A DNA stretch of 27,952 bases from RGIG4079 sp045531405 (GTDB lineage: Bacteria; Bacteroidota; Bacteroidia; Bacteroidales; Muribaculaceae). The stretch is from NCBI GenBank assembly GCA_045531405.1, contig JAZSDX010000016.1:1-27952 (forward strand), read 5' to 3'. Below the pieces are notes generated by a model that was given only the letters and a program-made list of their open reading frames with translations, did no database searches and had not been told where the DNA came from. Both the position numbers and the translations under genes were made by a program. Position 1 is the first letter of the stretch; each line of letters begins with the position of its first letter. Of the stretch, positions 15,207-25,600 are shown in pieces.

Positions 15207-16994
15207 ATGAAACCATATAAGACAGCTTTACCCGAAGATACAATTTTTAATATCCGTAAAATATTACATTTTTTGGGAGTTGAAGTAACAGAGCAACACT
15301 TCCGAAAAGAGGAATTATACTATTCTTGTAGAATAACCATTGACAATAACAATATCAGATTCCTTGACATTGGCACTAATGGCAAAGGAATGAGTTCAAT
15401 ATATTCTCTTGCTAGTGCTTATGGAGAGCTTATGGAACGCATGCAAAACAAAATGTTTACAGTGGCGACAAAATATGCCACAACCGATTTTCGAAAAAAT
15501 CTGCCCGAAAATCATATTGTAAATATTCCTGTTCTTGATTTTTTATTTTTCCCTGACGAAAGGCTTGAAGATGTTCCCGTTGAAAAAATTCAACAACATT
15601 TTCGGGAATTGCTCCCAAATAGTGAAATTAATACAGCTGATCATTTCAAAGAGTGCAACAGCTACAATATTCACTATGCAGATTTTTACAATACTTACTC
15701 AAAAGAAGTAGAATCGTTACCATATACATTACTCCGTTTTGCTGCCAGTTCTACCGGCTTATGTGCCGGGAATTCTCCGGAAGAAGCGATATTACAAGGT
15801 TTAAACGAAATATTTGAAAGATATGTCCTTCAGCAAATCTACCTTAGACGTTGCACGCCCCCAACCATTCCTTTAACAATATTTAACGACACCGAAATTG
15901 GAAACAGATTACATCGATTGAAAGCCGAGACCAAGTGGAAAATCGAAGTTAAGGACTGTTCATTAGGAGAAGGATTCCCTGTTTTAGGACTGTTACTTAT
16001 AGACGTGACCAACAACCGATATTCATTTCGGTTAGGAGCAGATGTGTCTCCTGAAATTGCGTTACAACGCTGTTTCACCGAAGCATTTCAAGGTTCAAAT
16101 GTCAATAACAAATATCTGCGTCCTATAGTTTTGGACGACGATTGGAACTTACAAGACGAACATAATCGTAGCGTAATCGATGGTTGTGGACAATTTCCTA
16201 AAGAAATTTTTTCAAATGTACCAAGTTGGGAATTTAATGGATTTTATTTATCAAGGAAAGAATCGCATGCCGAGGAATTAAAATCGGTGTGTCGTTGGCT
16301 AAAATCCAAGAACTACACATTGTTTGTCAGGGATAATTCTTTTTTAGGATTCCCGGCATATCATCTATATATTCCCGGACTATCGGATGTTAATTCATCT
16401 CTTTATGACATAAAAGCTGAGGTTGAACGATATAATACTAATTGCCATATTGTAAAAAATGAATACCGAATTCCCTCGCTGAAACAAGATGAGATCTTAT
16501 CATTTATTGCTAAATACGAGAAAAGCGTAGAGAAAAATATTAAGTTGTTCCCCTACAATGTAATTGCATATAATAGTTTTAATCGCTTATTATTATTGGC
16601 ACTTTTATCATATAAAGTTGGGAATGATAACGATGCTTACAAATTCATGAAATCGTTTTTATGCCAAAAAGAGGCAGAAGGTGTGAAACAGAGTCCTTAT
16701 TATTACTGCATCAGAGACTTATTTTATGCTAAATCATCTTCATGTTATGAAAACTCCATTGCTATTTTAGAAAACATTTATTCTAAAACATTGGTTCAAG
16801 AAGTCATATCCGACATGAATGATAGGGAAAATGTTTTAACAAACCTTCCTCTCTCAAACTGTTTCAATTGCAATAAATGTAAAATCAAGAATACTTGCAG
16901 GTACAAAAATGTAATAGATATTGAGAAGCGTATACAATTGGAACAAACCAAACATTTAAATACACAATGTGAACTAAAAAAAATATTTGAATAA
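15207..16994 (+). CDS. YcaO-family protein with C-terminal Cys cluster
   Basis: A 595-residue protein close in layout to stand-alone E. coli YcaO. The YcaO ATP-binding core is clear: NGKG with ASAYGELMERM (58-79, Glu 74 and 77), then STGLCAGNSPEEAILQGLNEIFERY (E201, E204), KDCSLGEGFPV, GADVSPEIALQRCFTEAFQG, and YIPGLSDV. YcaO enzymes use ATP to activate a peptide amide, giving azolines from Cys/Ser/Thr, thioamides or amidines. A helical C-terminal region follows, ending with C552, C555, C558 and C564 (CxxCxxCx5C), which E. coli YcaO lacks as I recall. This could bind an iron-sulphur cluster or zinc. There is no E1/ThiF-like partner or TfuA nearby. A PxPxP tail, seen in many azoline YcaOs, is absent. 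A role like E. coli YcaO (linked to RimO) is possible, but the precursor next door makes peptide modification more likely. Confidence 0.85.
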   Translation: MKPYKTALPEDTIFNIRKILHFLGVEVTEQHFRKEELYYSCRITIDNNNIRFLDIGTNGKGMSSIYSLASAYGELMERMQNKMFTVATKYATTDFRKNLPENHIVNIPVLDFLFFPDERLEDVPVEKIQQHFRELLPNSEINTADHFKECNSYNIHYADFYNTYSKEVESLPYTLLRFAASSTGLCAGNSPEEAILQGLNEIFERYVLQQIYLRRCTPPTIPLTIFNDTEIGNRLHRLKAETKWKIEVKDCSLGEGFPVLGLLLIDVTNNRYSFRLGADVSPEIALQRCFTEAFQGSNVNNKYLRPIVLDDDWNLQDEHNRSVIDGCGQFPKEIFSNVPSWEFNGFYLSRKESHAEELKSVCRWLKSKNYTLFVRDNSFLGFPAYHLYIPGLSDVNSSLYDIKAEVERYNTNCHIVKNEYRIPSLKQDEILSFIAKYEKSVEKNIKLFPYNVIAYNSFNRLLLLALLSYKVGNDNDAYKFMKSFLCQKEAEGVKQSPYYYCIRDLFYAKSSSCYENSIAILENIYSKTLVQEVISDMNDRENVLTNLPLSNCFNCNKCKIKNTCRYKNVIDIEKRIQLEQTKHLNTQCELKKIFE

Positions 16995-17133
16995 CCTTCG
17001 AAAAAGGAATGAGTATTTTAGAAATCCTTTTGTAAATAATACGCATCTTTTTCTTTTTTAACACCAATAAATTAGCCGACATTGATGCTAATGAAATAAC
17101 TATTAACACTAACTCACTTAAACGACTAAAGAT

Positions 17134-18243
17134 ATGTCAAAATTAATGGATACAGTAGGTGGTTGCTACATAAAACTGATTATAATTGCTTTAGTTATTG
17201 CTTATTTAACCACAGTCATTAGTCAACCCTCACTCTTTTTGGGCTGGTTTGGTATCGGGAAATGGGGGGATGCATATTATGACAAAGATGGAATGACAAC
17301 AGAAGAACAAGCAAGATTTGATTCCGAAATAGAAGATTTTTTCTCAACTGCAAAACAGAAACTGAATTTAAAAATAAAAAATTTATTGAATGAATATTTG
17401 GAACTTGACAAACGTTTCGATAAAATCAGCAATGAAATTAAAAACATGAATAAAACATGTAATATAAATCAACAAAACATCAATATCCAAAATGAAACAT
17501 ACAATAAATTCATTGAAAATAAGAATCTGTTAATTGAAATAAATTCACAGATTCAAGATATAGATTTTGAATTATTCCAATTGAAAAAAGATATAATTCT
17601 GGAATATTTCGACGGCATTTCTGATAAGAAATTTACTTCATTTGTTGAGGAATGTGATTACTATAATTCGGGAGAAAACAAGGAGTTATGTAAAAAGTTC
17701 AATAGCTGTTGTACAATGACGAAAGACATGAAAATAAAACGATCAGATGAGAGAACTAGAACTGGAAATTCTACTCACAAAGTTTTAATAATTCCAGAAG
17801 ATCTAAGTGAAAATGTCAAAAATCTGGAAATAAATCTTAATACATTAGTTATTGAAATAGAGAAAGAAATCACGAATATAATAACAACAACGGAGAATGC
17901 AACCCCCATCTCAACAACATGTTGGTACATAATAGGAACAGCAGAAGAGCTTGAAAAGTTAAATGTTGTTCGTCAAAAAAGCCTATTGAAGTGGAACTTT
18001 GGTGCAACATTGAATGACGAAGGAATGTTTGATAAACGCAGATTTTTTGAAGGCGACAAAACAAAAATATCTAAAATACTGATTCCCAATGGGTATAACA
18101 GTTATGAAATACTCACAGATATGCCTTCAGAAAGTTACTCCGAACATCATGACCATATAGAAATAAAAGACCCCAATAAATTCTGGAGTAATACCAATTT
18201 CTTAGTAATACTTTTAACAAGTGAAAAGAAAGAATATAACTAA
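17134..18243 (+). CDS. Membrane-anchored coiled-coil protein
   Basis: A 369-residue protein with one N-terminal membrane segment (about 13-33), an acidic linker, and long amphipathic helices (about 60-160) rich in Asn, Lys and Glu that probably form a coiled coil. The C-terminal region (from about 265: WYIIGTAEELEKLNVV, KRRFFEGDKTKISKI, then ILTDMPSESY, then DPNKFWSNTNFLVI) resembles a domain found at the end of many Bacteroidota coiled-coil envelope proteins; this is from memory. The domain is likely outside the cytoplasm. It begins 139 bases after the YcaO gene, with a weak hairpin in between, and the next gene follows after 4 bases. Function unknown. Confidence 0.65.
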   Translation: MSKLMDTVGGCYIKLIIIALVIAYLTTVISQPSLFLGWFGIGKWGDAYYDKDGMTTEEQARFDSEIEDFFSTAKQKLNLKIKNLLNEYLELDKRFDKISNEIKNMNKTCNINQQNINIQNETYNKFIENKNLLIEINSQIQDIDFELFQLKKDIILEYFDGISDKKFTSFVEECDYYNSGENKELCKKFNSCCTMTKDMKIKRSDERTRTGNSTHKVLIIPEDLSENVKNLEINLNTLVIEIEKEITNIITTTENATPISTTCWYIIGTAEELEKLNVVRQKSLLKWNFGATLNDEGMFDKRRFFEGDKTKISKILIPNGYNSYEILTDMPSESYSEHHDHIEIKDPNKFWSNTNFLVILLTSEKKEYN

Positions 18244-18247
18244 AGAT

Positions 18248-19267
18248 ATGGCAACCTATTTTAAAGAGCATCAGCTCCAACAATATAAAACAAAAGATGA
18301 AAATCTTATTTTAAAAAGTTTAGAGCAAGAACAACCAGCAACAACTGCACAAAGCCATTGCCCTAATTGTGGGGCTCACATAGAATCGGGTATGCGATTT
18401 TGTGAAGAATGTGGATTTTGTATTGATTCAAACAGTTGTCCTCATTGCCACGCAACAATTGAACCAGGAATAGCATTGTGCACCGAATGTGGAAAGCCTG
18501 TAACTCAAAATAAATGTTCATTTTGTGGAGAAGGAATTCCTAATGACCTCAGATTTTGTCCCGAGTGTGGAAATCCCCGTAGAGGAATTCCATGCCCTAA
18601 ATGCGGCACTCATAATTTTCGCAGTTTCTGTCGCAAATGCAACGAACCATTGAATGACATGGCTCGCGAAGAAATAAAGAAAGCACATGCCGACCCTCAT
18701 TTTCAACAAGCAATGCAAATTGCTTCACAATTAGCCGAATTGGAAAGTCAAATAAGTGAGTTACAAGGAAATTTTAGCAATAACATTGAAAATTTAATCG
18801 CTCCATCGCAATTATCCGATGCCGACCTCAATATTCTTGCTAAATACAAAAAACTTTTAGGCTCCACTAACACTCCAACGCTTAGTAATACCACTCCAAC
18901 TCCCCCTAAAGCAACAACTCTCAACGAGACGAAAAAGAATTCTACAAAGCAAAACGATGACATCAAATCTATAATAGAACAATATAGACAACTTACTCAA
19001 CAAATGCAAACAGAGCTTGAGTCAATGATGCCAGAACCCAAAGCAACCCCCGAAGAAAAACGTAACTTCTTTTGTGCACGAAAAATAACACTTACAACTA
19101 TCAAAAAAGAAACTCAACAATCGCCGGTGTATTGGATTTGCAACCTCTGTGGGTGTAAACATTCCCAACCATCTGATTGTGCAAGACCCGATCTCGGAGG
19201 TCAATGGATATATAAAAACATTACAGTTGAAACAAAATCATCTCAATCAACAACAATATACATTTAA
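18248..19267 (+). CDS. Multi-zinc-ribbon protein, 339 residues
   Basis: The first half is an array of zinc ribbons with eight CxxC pairs (C38/41, 52/55, 64/67, 78/81, 90/93, 104/107, 116/119, 128/131), that is four ribbons in a row. A helical, Gln-rich linker with a Thr/Pro/Ser/Asn stretch follows (about 145-250). A fifth, separate Cys cluster (WICNLCGCKHSQPSDC) sits near the C-terminus. I choose ATG 18248, four bases after the previous stop; a GTG nine codons upstream would overlap that gene. It may be a scaffold that joins other zinc-ribbon proteins of this cluster. It ends 22 bases before the kinase start. Confidence 0.7.
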   Translation: MATYFKEHQLQQYKTKDENLILKSLEQEQPATTAQSHCPNCGAHIESGMRFCEECGFCIDSNSCPHCHATIEPGIALCTECGKPVTQNKCSFCGEGIPNDLRFCPECGNPRRGIPCPKCGTHNFRSFCRKCNEPLNDMAREEIKKAHADPHFQQAMQIASQLAELESQISELQGNFSNNIENLIAPSQLSDADLNILAKYKKLLGSTNTPTLSNTTPTPPKATTLNETKKNSTKQNDDIKSIIEQYRQLTQQMQTELESMMPEPKATPEEKRNFFCARKITLTTIKKETQQSPVYWICNLCGCKHSQPSDCARPDLGGQWIYKNITVETKSSQSTTIYI

Positions 19268-19289
19268 CATTATAACTATTTTCCCAATC

Positions 19290-22200
19290 ATGAATACAAA
19301 TGAGCCATCAAGCACAGCTGTTGCACCAAATGGAACAGCAATTTCTAATAGCACTGCAATCCCATCAAGCACAGCAGCTGTTGCACCAAGTGGAACAGCT
19401 GTGTCTAACAGCACTGCCATAGCATCAGGGACAGCAATTCCTTCTGAAAAAATTAACAACAAGAGTACCGGAGCTTCAGATGTGCCTGAATATGATGAAT
19501 ATGTTATTGATGGTATCAGATATCGTTTTAAATCAATAATATCTTCTCAATCAGGAGAAGCCAAAATAATTTTAGTATCGGTTGTGGGAAAGGAATTTGC
19601 GCTAAAAATATATAAACCGGGGCATCATCCCGACCATAAAGTTTTACAAACATTAAACAAAGTAACGGGAAATGGCTTACTTATTGACATCTATGCACAT
19701 GGCATTTGGACCGACAAAGATGGTCAAGAATATGACTATGAGTTAATGCAATATTGCAAAGGGAAATCTCTCGCTTCAATTAAATTAAACAACGACGAGA
19801 ACAAACTAAAAGAGATTGCAAAACGCATGGCTGCCGCAATTGATTTTTGCCATCAAAACAACATACTGCATAGAGATATTAAACCTGCCAATTTTTTATT
19901 TACCGACACTGATGAATCAGAATTTGTGCTAACCGACTTTGGTATCGCTCGCCATTTTAACAACGAAGGCAAAGTTGCTGTGGATTTTTATCGCACACAA
20001 ATATATGCCGCTCCCGAAATGTATGATTATATTCCTGGAGAACAAACATACCTTACTAAGTCATCGGATTGGTATGCTATGGGAATGTCTTTACTTGCAT
20101 TGTGGATGGGAGAAGGTGTGTTTTCTGCCAACGAAAGGGAATTATTAAAGAACAAAAAGGAAGGTACAATTCCATTCCCTAAAAAAGATATATCTACACA
20201 TATGTTGTCGTTATTGAAGGCATTAACTATATTGAGTGAATCAAAACGTGCTACATATGAAGACATTGAAAGATGGGCTAATGGTCAAATCATTTTCAAA
20301 GAGCCTCACACAATAAACAATAACATCTCTGGTTTCAGGGTAGTATTTAGCTCTAAAACCGATGAAGAACTCATTGCATATAGTACAAAAGAGTTAGGGG
20401 AAATGATGTGGCAACATAAGAGTTTAGCAAAACGCTACCTATATAGCGAGCAGGTATCTAAATGGCTGAGAAATGCAGACCGCCCCGAAGATGCAATGGA
20501 AATGGATGAAATTACTGAAAAGTTGTATCCAAGCAATCAAGATGCCGGATTATATGCGGCATGCCTTGTTCTTAATCCAGAACTTAAATATATAGGAAAA
20601 AAAGGTAACGAAATCTCCACTAAAGAAGAATTTGCTGAAGAACTCTTTAACAACTTAAAAAGTTATAGCAGCGAATTATCTGATTTAGCGCATCCATTTT
20701 GGATATATTGCAATAAGTTAGGGCTGAATCATCGTATTAAGGCCTTAAATTCTATGTTCAAAAAGAACCCAACAATAGCCCTACTATGCTTCGTTTATGA
20801 CCTCGACCAAACACGTCCTTATATAACCGAAATTAATGGTAAAGTTCTCACTATATCCCATTTGCCTGCACTATTCAAAACAATTGAAGATGGTACACTT
20901 AACGACAACAATATCTTAAAATTATATACCAACGATTTTACTGTATGGGCAAGGAACCAAAATCCGGATATTACAAGAAAATGGCTCAACTTAAATGATT
21001 CTCATCTTTCTGAATCGTTGCGAATATGGCGATTACTCTATGCTCTTGCTCCCGGCTATGGATATGATTTCAAAGAAAAAAATAAATCAGACATGTTTAC
21101 GTGTGAAGATATCATGCATGAACTGACGAATGAAATAATGGGGCAATCTAACCGCTCATTTAATTTATCTTCACAAATATGCAATAAAAACTTCGATAAC
21201 ACAAGATTAGCTATATATTTAGAATCAAAAAAAGTATATCAGAATTCTATTAAATGGATTAAATATTGTTTCGAGTTTAATTCTGATGACAACCAAAAAA
21301 AATACGGACCATACAATCGTCGCATTGCTTTAATGAAAGTCGTATATGGAATCACAAATAAAAATGTCCCATTAACTTTAAATGGCGTAACTATTCACAA
21401 TTTAAAAGAATTTGAAAAAGAGCCAAAACTTAAATGCAATAAACTTAATGAAATGCAAATTGACCTTTTGGTTGATTGGCTTGCTCTTCAATTCATAGAA
21501 GATCCAAATCTTGATTACGAAAAAAAATCATACTTTGACCGAACTCATGATTATTGGAATTACCTAAATAATCATGTGCATAACTCATCATACATTAAAG
21601 CAAGTAATGCCATAACAAATATCATAAAAACCGCTAAGAGTAAATTCAACAATGCACAGAAAAAAGTGAGTGCTGTTAAATGGGGAGTTACAATACTATG
21701 TTTGATTCCAATGCTTATTGCTTGTTGTATTGGAATATTAACTTTAATTTCATCTGATTCTAATATATTTAATGATTTATTAGGTGGGGTAGGAAATGTT
21801 GTTGGAGGCATTGTTGGCATTATAGTTGGTCTATATTTATTATTTAAGATTCATTGGTTAATTGGTATAATCGGATGCTATTTAGTATACCAAGGTATTA
21901 TGTGGCTATTTTTAAAATTAAGTTCTATTATTCCATGGGTTATAACTGCTATTATTGTAATAATTGCGATATCTTATATTTATCGATTCTTATCAATCAA
22001 GAAACAGAAACTTAATGATACATGGTCAAATATGGATTTAGATGATGCAGAGAAATTTGCAAAAATTGGTGCAGCCTTCAATTCTACCCAAAAACTTCTA
22101 CCTTCTCTCCCTTCTAATTACCCTGCTTGTGTATATGAGAACGGGGCCATAGAAGCGACCAAACAAATAAAAAGCTTACGTAAAGATATATTTATCACTC

Positions 22201-22640
22201 TCGGAATTACCATAGCATCATTGTTTTTTACATATTGGATTATTGACAAATCGGCAAAATTAGAAGAAAAAAAACAAGTAAAAATTGAACAACCAACTAA
22301 TATTTCAACATTAGCCGGAGATTACTTTGGTAAATTTGATGGTCACAATGCCTCAATATCACTTAATGAAAAAATCATCAATCACGACAACGTAGAAATA
22401 GAAGGCACCGTTAGAGTAATATATGACTCTCCTATGGAACACATAATTATCGGAAAGGTAAATGTCAATAGTGACGAAGATATCTCCCTTTATAAAGTTA
22501 CTGATAATGGAGCTATCGATTACAATATTGTTTACAAAATTATTAATCCAAAAAAGATTAATGAAAAAAATATGTTGATAGGAGTATTTACCAACAAAAA
22601 CAAGAATAAAATGTATGAATTTTCATTAGAAAAAAGATAA
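19290..22640 (+). CDS. Ser/Thr protein kinase with membrane segments
   Basis: A 1116-residue eukaryotic-type kinase. The N-terminal tail (1-54) is a Thr-Ala-rich repeat. The kinase domain (about 70-345) has the catalytic Lys 106 (FALKIY), HRDIKPAN (194-201), DFG (216-218) and APE (241-243), so it should be active. A long helical region follows (about 360-790). Membrane segments come near 800-830, 845-930 and 965-985, and a C-terminal domain of about 120 residues ends the protein. I reject the earlier GTG 19149, which overlaps the zinc-ribbon gene, and use ATG 19290, where the low-complexity tail begins. The gene starts a tight run with the AAA+, FHA and PP2C genes (3, 12 and 2 bases apart), a kinase-reader-phosphatase set. 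Targets are unknown; its own Thr-rich tail is a plausible autophosphorylation site. Confidence 0.9.
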   Translation: MNTNEPSSTAVAPNGTAISNSTAIPSSTAAVAPSGTAVSNSTAIASGTAIPSEKINNKSTGASDVPEYDEYVIDGIRYRFKSIISSQSGEAKIILVSVVGKEFALKIYKPGHHPDHKVLQTLNKVTGNGLLIDIYAHGIWTDKDGQEYDYELMQYCKGKSLASIKLNNDENKLKEIAKRMAAAIDFCHQNNILHRDIKPANFLFTDTDESEFVLTDFGIARHFNNEGKVAVDFYRTQIYAAPEMYDYIPGEQTYLTKSSDWYAMGMSLLALWMGEGVFSANERELLKNKKEGTIPFPKKDISTHMLSLLKALTILSESKRATYEDIERWANGQIIFKEPHTINNNISGFRVVFSSKTDEELIAYSTKELGEMMWQHKSLAKRYLYSEQVSKWLRNADRPEDAMEMDEITEKLYPSNQDAGLYAACLVLNPELKYIGKKGNEISTKEEFAEELFNNLKSYSSELSDLAHPFWIYCNKLGLNHRIKALNSMFKKNPTIALLCFVYDLDQTRPYITEINGKVLTISHLPALFKTIEDGTLNDNNILKLYTNDFTVWARNQNPDITRKWLNLNDSHLSESLRIWRLLYALAPGYGYDFKEKNKSDMFTCEDIMHELTNEIMGQSNRSFNLSSQICNKNFDNTRLAIYLESKKVYQNSIKWIKYCFEFNSDDNQKKYGPYNRRIALMKVVYGITNKNVPLTLNGVTIHNLKEFEKEPKLKCNKLNEMQIDLLVDWLALQFIEDPNLDYEKKSYFDRTHDYWNYLNNHVHNSSYIKASNAITNIIKTAKSKFNNAQKKVSAVKWGVTILCLIPMLIACCIGILTLISSDSNIFNDLLGGVGNVVGGIVGIIVGLYLLFKIHWLIGIIGCYLVYQGIMWLFLKLSSIIPWVITAIIVIIAISYIYRFLSIKKQKLNDTWSNMDLDDAEKFAKIGAAFNSTQKLLPSLPSNYPACVYENGAIEATKQIKSLRKDIFITLGITIASLFFTYWIIDKSAKLEEKKQVKIEQPTNISTLAGDYFGKFDGHNASISLNEKIINHDNVEIEGTVRVIYDSPMEHIIIGKVNVNSDEDISLYKVTDNGAIDYNIVYKIINPKKINEKNMLIGVFTNKNKNKMYEFSLEKR
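19305..19440 (+). repeat. Direct repeats encoding the Thr-Ala tail of the kinase
   Basis: Two imperfect direct copies (57 bases at 19305-19361 and 60 bases at 19362-19421) plus a partial third copy encode SSTAVAPNGTAISNSTAIP and variants. The copies differ by a 3-base insertion, so the frame is kept. Length change by recombination is likely. Confidence 0.75.
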
Positions 22641-22643
22641 GAC

Positions 22644-25600
22644 ATGGATTGCAATAAATGTAACAAAAAAAATCGGGACATAGCGAAATATTGCAAATGG
22701 TGTGGGGCTCAATTAACCCAACAATTATCGCAAAATAATACTATTGCAAACAATATTAATACCCTCTTCCCATCTCTTATCGACAAAGATGAAATTAAGA
22801 ATAAGCTTCAAGACATTATTCAGAAAGCTTGTTCGATGGAACAACGTAATCAAAGGCTAAAGATTACAGGACGCATGGAATTAAGCTTTGTGATTACAGG
22901 TGATTCTGGAACAGGAAAAACTATTGTTGCGAAAAATATTGCCATTGAGTTTTTCAATGCCGGAATAATAAATTCTGCAATTCCAACAATCATCAATCCC
23001 ATTGAGTATTCAAATTGGATTAGAACTTTAGACGAAAATATAAAGAAAATCGGGAATGGGGTGTTAATTATAGAGGAAGCTCATAAATTAGTCCCAAAAG
23101 GAGAGGCTGCTGATGTAGCCCCTATTGACTATATTCTTCAATCGTTGCGCAAGGGAAAATCCAGCCCCAACTTCCCTGTCGTGATATTGACCGGACAAAA
23201 ACGATTAAAAAGTTATTTCGACAGTAATCCAAATTCTGCTGCTGCTATAAACTATTTTTTAGAAACAACTGAAATTAGCATCAATGGTCTTGTTACTATA
23301 ACAAAACGTATTCTACAAGAAAAACAATGGATACTAACTCCTGAAGCAGAAAAAAAATTACATAGAATATTTGTTAACGACAAGCGCAATCCTAATGATG
23401 CTCTTGGTGCAATGGGTCATAACGCAGCTAAACGAGCTAACGATATCAATTTATCTGCAATATCACATCATATACAAAATAATTCAATTCCTGCCGATAT
23501 CATTAATGGAAAAGAATTTATTCCCAAATCGTTTGAAGAGGTGATGTCCGAATTTGACAAATTTACAGGCACCGAAGATATTAAAAAAGTACTTCGTTCG
23601 ATTGGGAGCAAAATTTCGACCATGCGAGAAAAAGATAACTCCAACGCTAATATAAAAATAGAAGACCATTTTCAATTTTTAGGAAATCCCGGAACAGGAA
23701 AAACTACAATGGCTCGATTATTTGCCAATGCTCTTAACGCTCTTGGGGTGCTACCTATAGGACAACTTGTAGAAGTGTCTCGTAAAGATTTAATTTCTCA
23801 GTATGTTGGCGACACCCCAAAATTAGTTGCGTCTCGATTTGATGAAGCCATGGGTGGGGTATTATTTATTGATGAAGCTTATTCGCTTATGGCTTCTAAA
23901 AATGATAGTGTTGGCAAAGAAGCAGTAGATACATTGCTTCAATTAGCCGAAAACCGAAGAGGAGATATTATTGTTATTCTTGCAGGATACACTAAGGAGA
24001 TGAATGAATTTATGTCAACAAATTCTGGGCTACAATCAAGGTTTAACAAGATCGTTAATTTCAGAGATTTTACAGGACTTGAGTTAGCTCAAATATTTAG
24101 AGGCATGGTAAATGAAAACAAATATATCTTAGCCAATGATGCTGAAGCTCAAATCGATAATATATTTGAAAAAATGTATCTGAGCCGGACAAGTAACTTC
24201 GGAAATGCTCGTGAAGTAAGAAATAAATTTAAAAGTACTATTGATTCAGTAGCCGACCGCAATGCCAAAGCTAAAGAAAATGGCACCTATAATCATTCTG
24301 ATGAAAAGATTATTACCTTAAAAGACATTGAAGGGGAAAGTAATAAAGAATTAAGCACCGATGAAATATTAGCACAATTAGATGATATTATCGGAATGCA
24401 ATCGGTTAAAGAATCGCTCAAAAAAATAGCTAAAAGTATTAAGATAAAAAAACGCCGCAGCCTAAACGGGTCAGGCAAAGCATCATTAGACAATATTCAT
24501 ATTGCTATTACTGGGAATCCTGGAACAGGAAAAACTATGATTGCCAAACGACTTGGAGAACTATTCAAAGCAATGCAAATACTACCTAAAGGACATGTAG
24601 TAGAAAGAGAACGCAAAACTCTATTAGATAGCTATGCAAACTCTGGAGGTGTTAATATGGATAAAGCGGTAAACGAGGCAATGGGTGGCATACTATTCAT
24701 TGATGAGGCATATAATCTTGTTCCCATCAATAGTGCCGGAGAAAAAGACAAAGCCGGGACTGAAGCTATTGAAGCTCTTATGACCAGAATGGTTAATGAT
24801 GGAGGGAAATTCATAACCATCATCGCTGGATATAAAGCTGAAATAGATGAGTTTATAGAAAATGCCAACCCTGGGCTATCCAGCAGATTTACTCATCGTA
24901 TTCACATTGATGATTATACTGTAGAACAATTAACCGAGATTTTCAAACAGCAAGTAGAAAAAAACAACTATATACTCACACATAAAGCAGAAGATTTGTT
25001 ATATAAAAAGATTGAAGAAATGGTTACTGCTAAAAACAAAACATTCGGAAACGCAAGAACCATCATCAAACTTTTTAATGATACAATTGAACGACAAGCA
25101 ATTCGATTAGATGAAAATGCTTCAGATGAAGAATTAAACACAATCCAACCATGTGATATACCTTATGATCCTCCAAAAAAAATAGATTTAGCTGTATGTA
25201 TGAAGGAATTAGATGAGTTAGTTGGTTTAAACTCTGTAAAAGAAGCCGTTAGAGAACTTGCTGACACTATAGACATTGAACGTCGTAGAGCTGAATTGAA
25301 GAATGAAAAGCCAAACATAAATTTAGATCATTATTTATTCCTTGGTAATCCTGGGACAGGGAAAACAACTGTTGCTCGCATTATGGGAAATATATTTTAT
25401 ACATTAGGATTATTACCATCTAATAAAGTTCTTGAAGTTACTACAAAAGACTTAATTGCCGGATATGTTGGCCAAACTGCAAAAAAAACAGAGCAAATGA
25501 TTAATCGAGCATTAGGAGGGATTTTCTTTATTGATGAAGCATATGGTCTAAATGATGGAGCAAATGGATTTGGTAAAGATGCAATGCCAGTCTTATTAAC

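Noticed and set aside
15207..16994. Ordinary housekeeping YcaO partner of RimO
   Set aside because: The architecture is similar to E. coli YcaO, but the adjacent peptide and SPASM genes and the extra Cys cluster fit peptide modification better. Not fully excluded.
19149..19289. Upstream GTG start for the kinase, adding 47 residues
   Set aside because: It would overlap the zinc-ribbon gene by almost 120 bases and add sequence that looks like an out-of-frame reading of that gene. ATG 19290 lies 22 bases after its stop.
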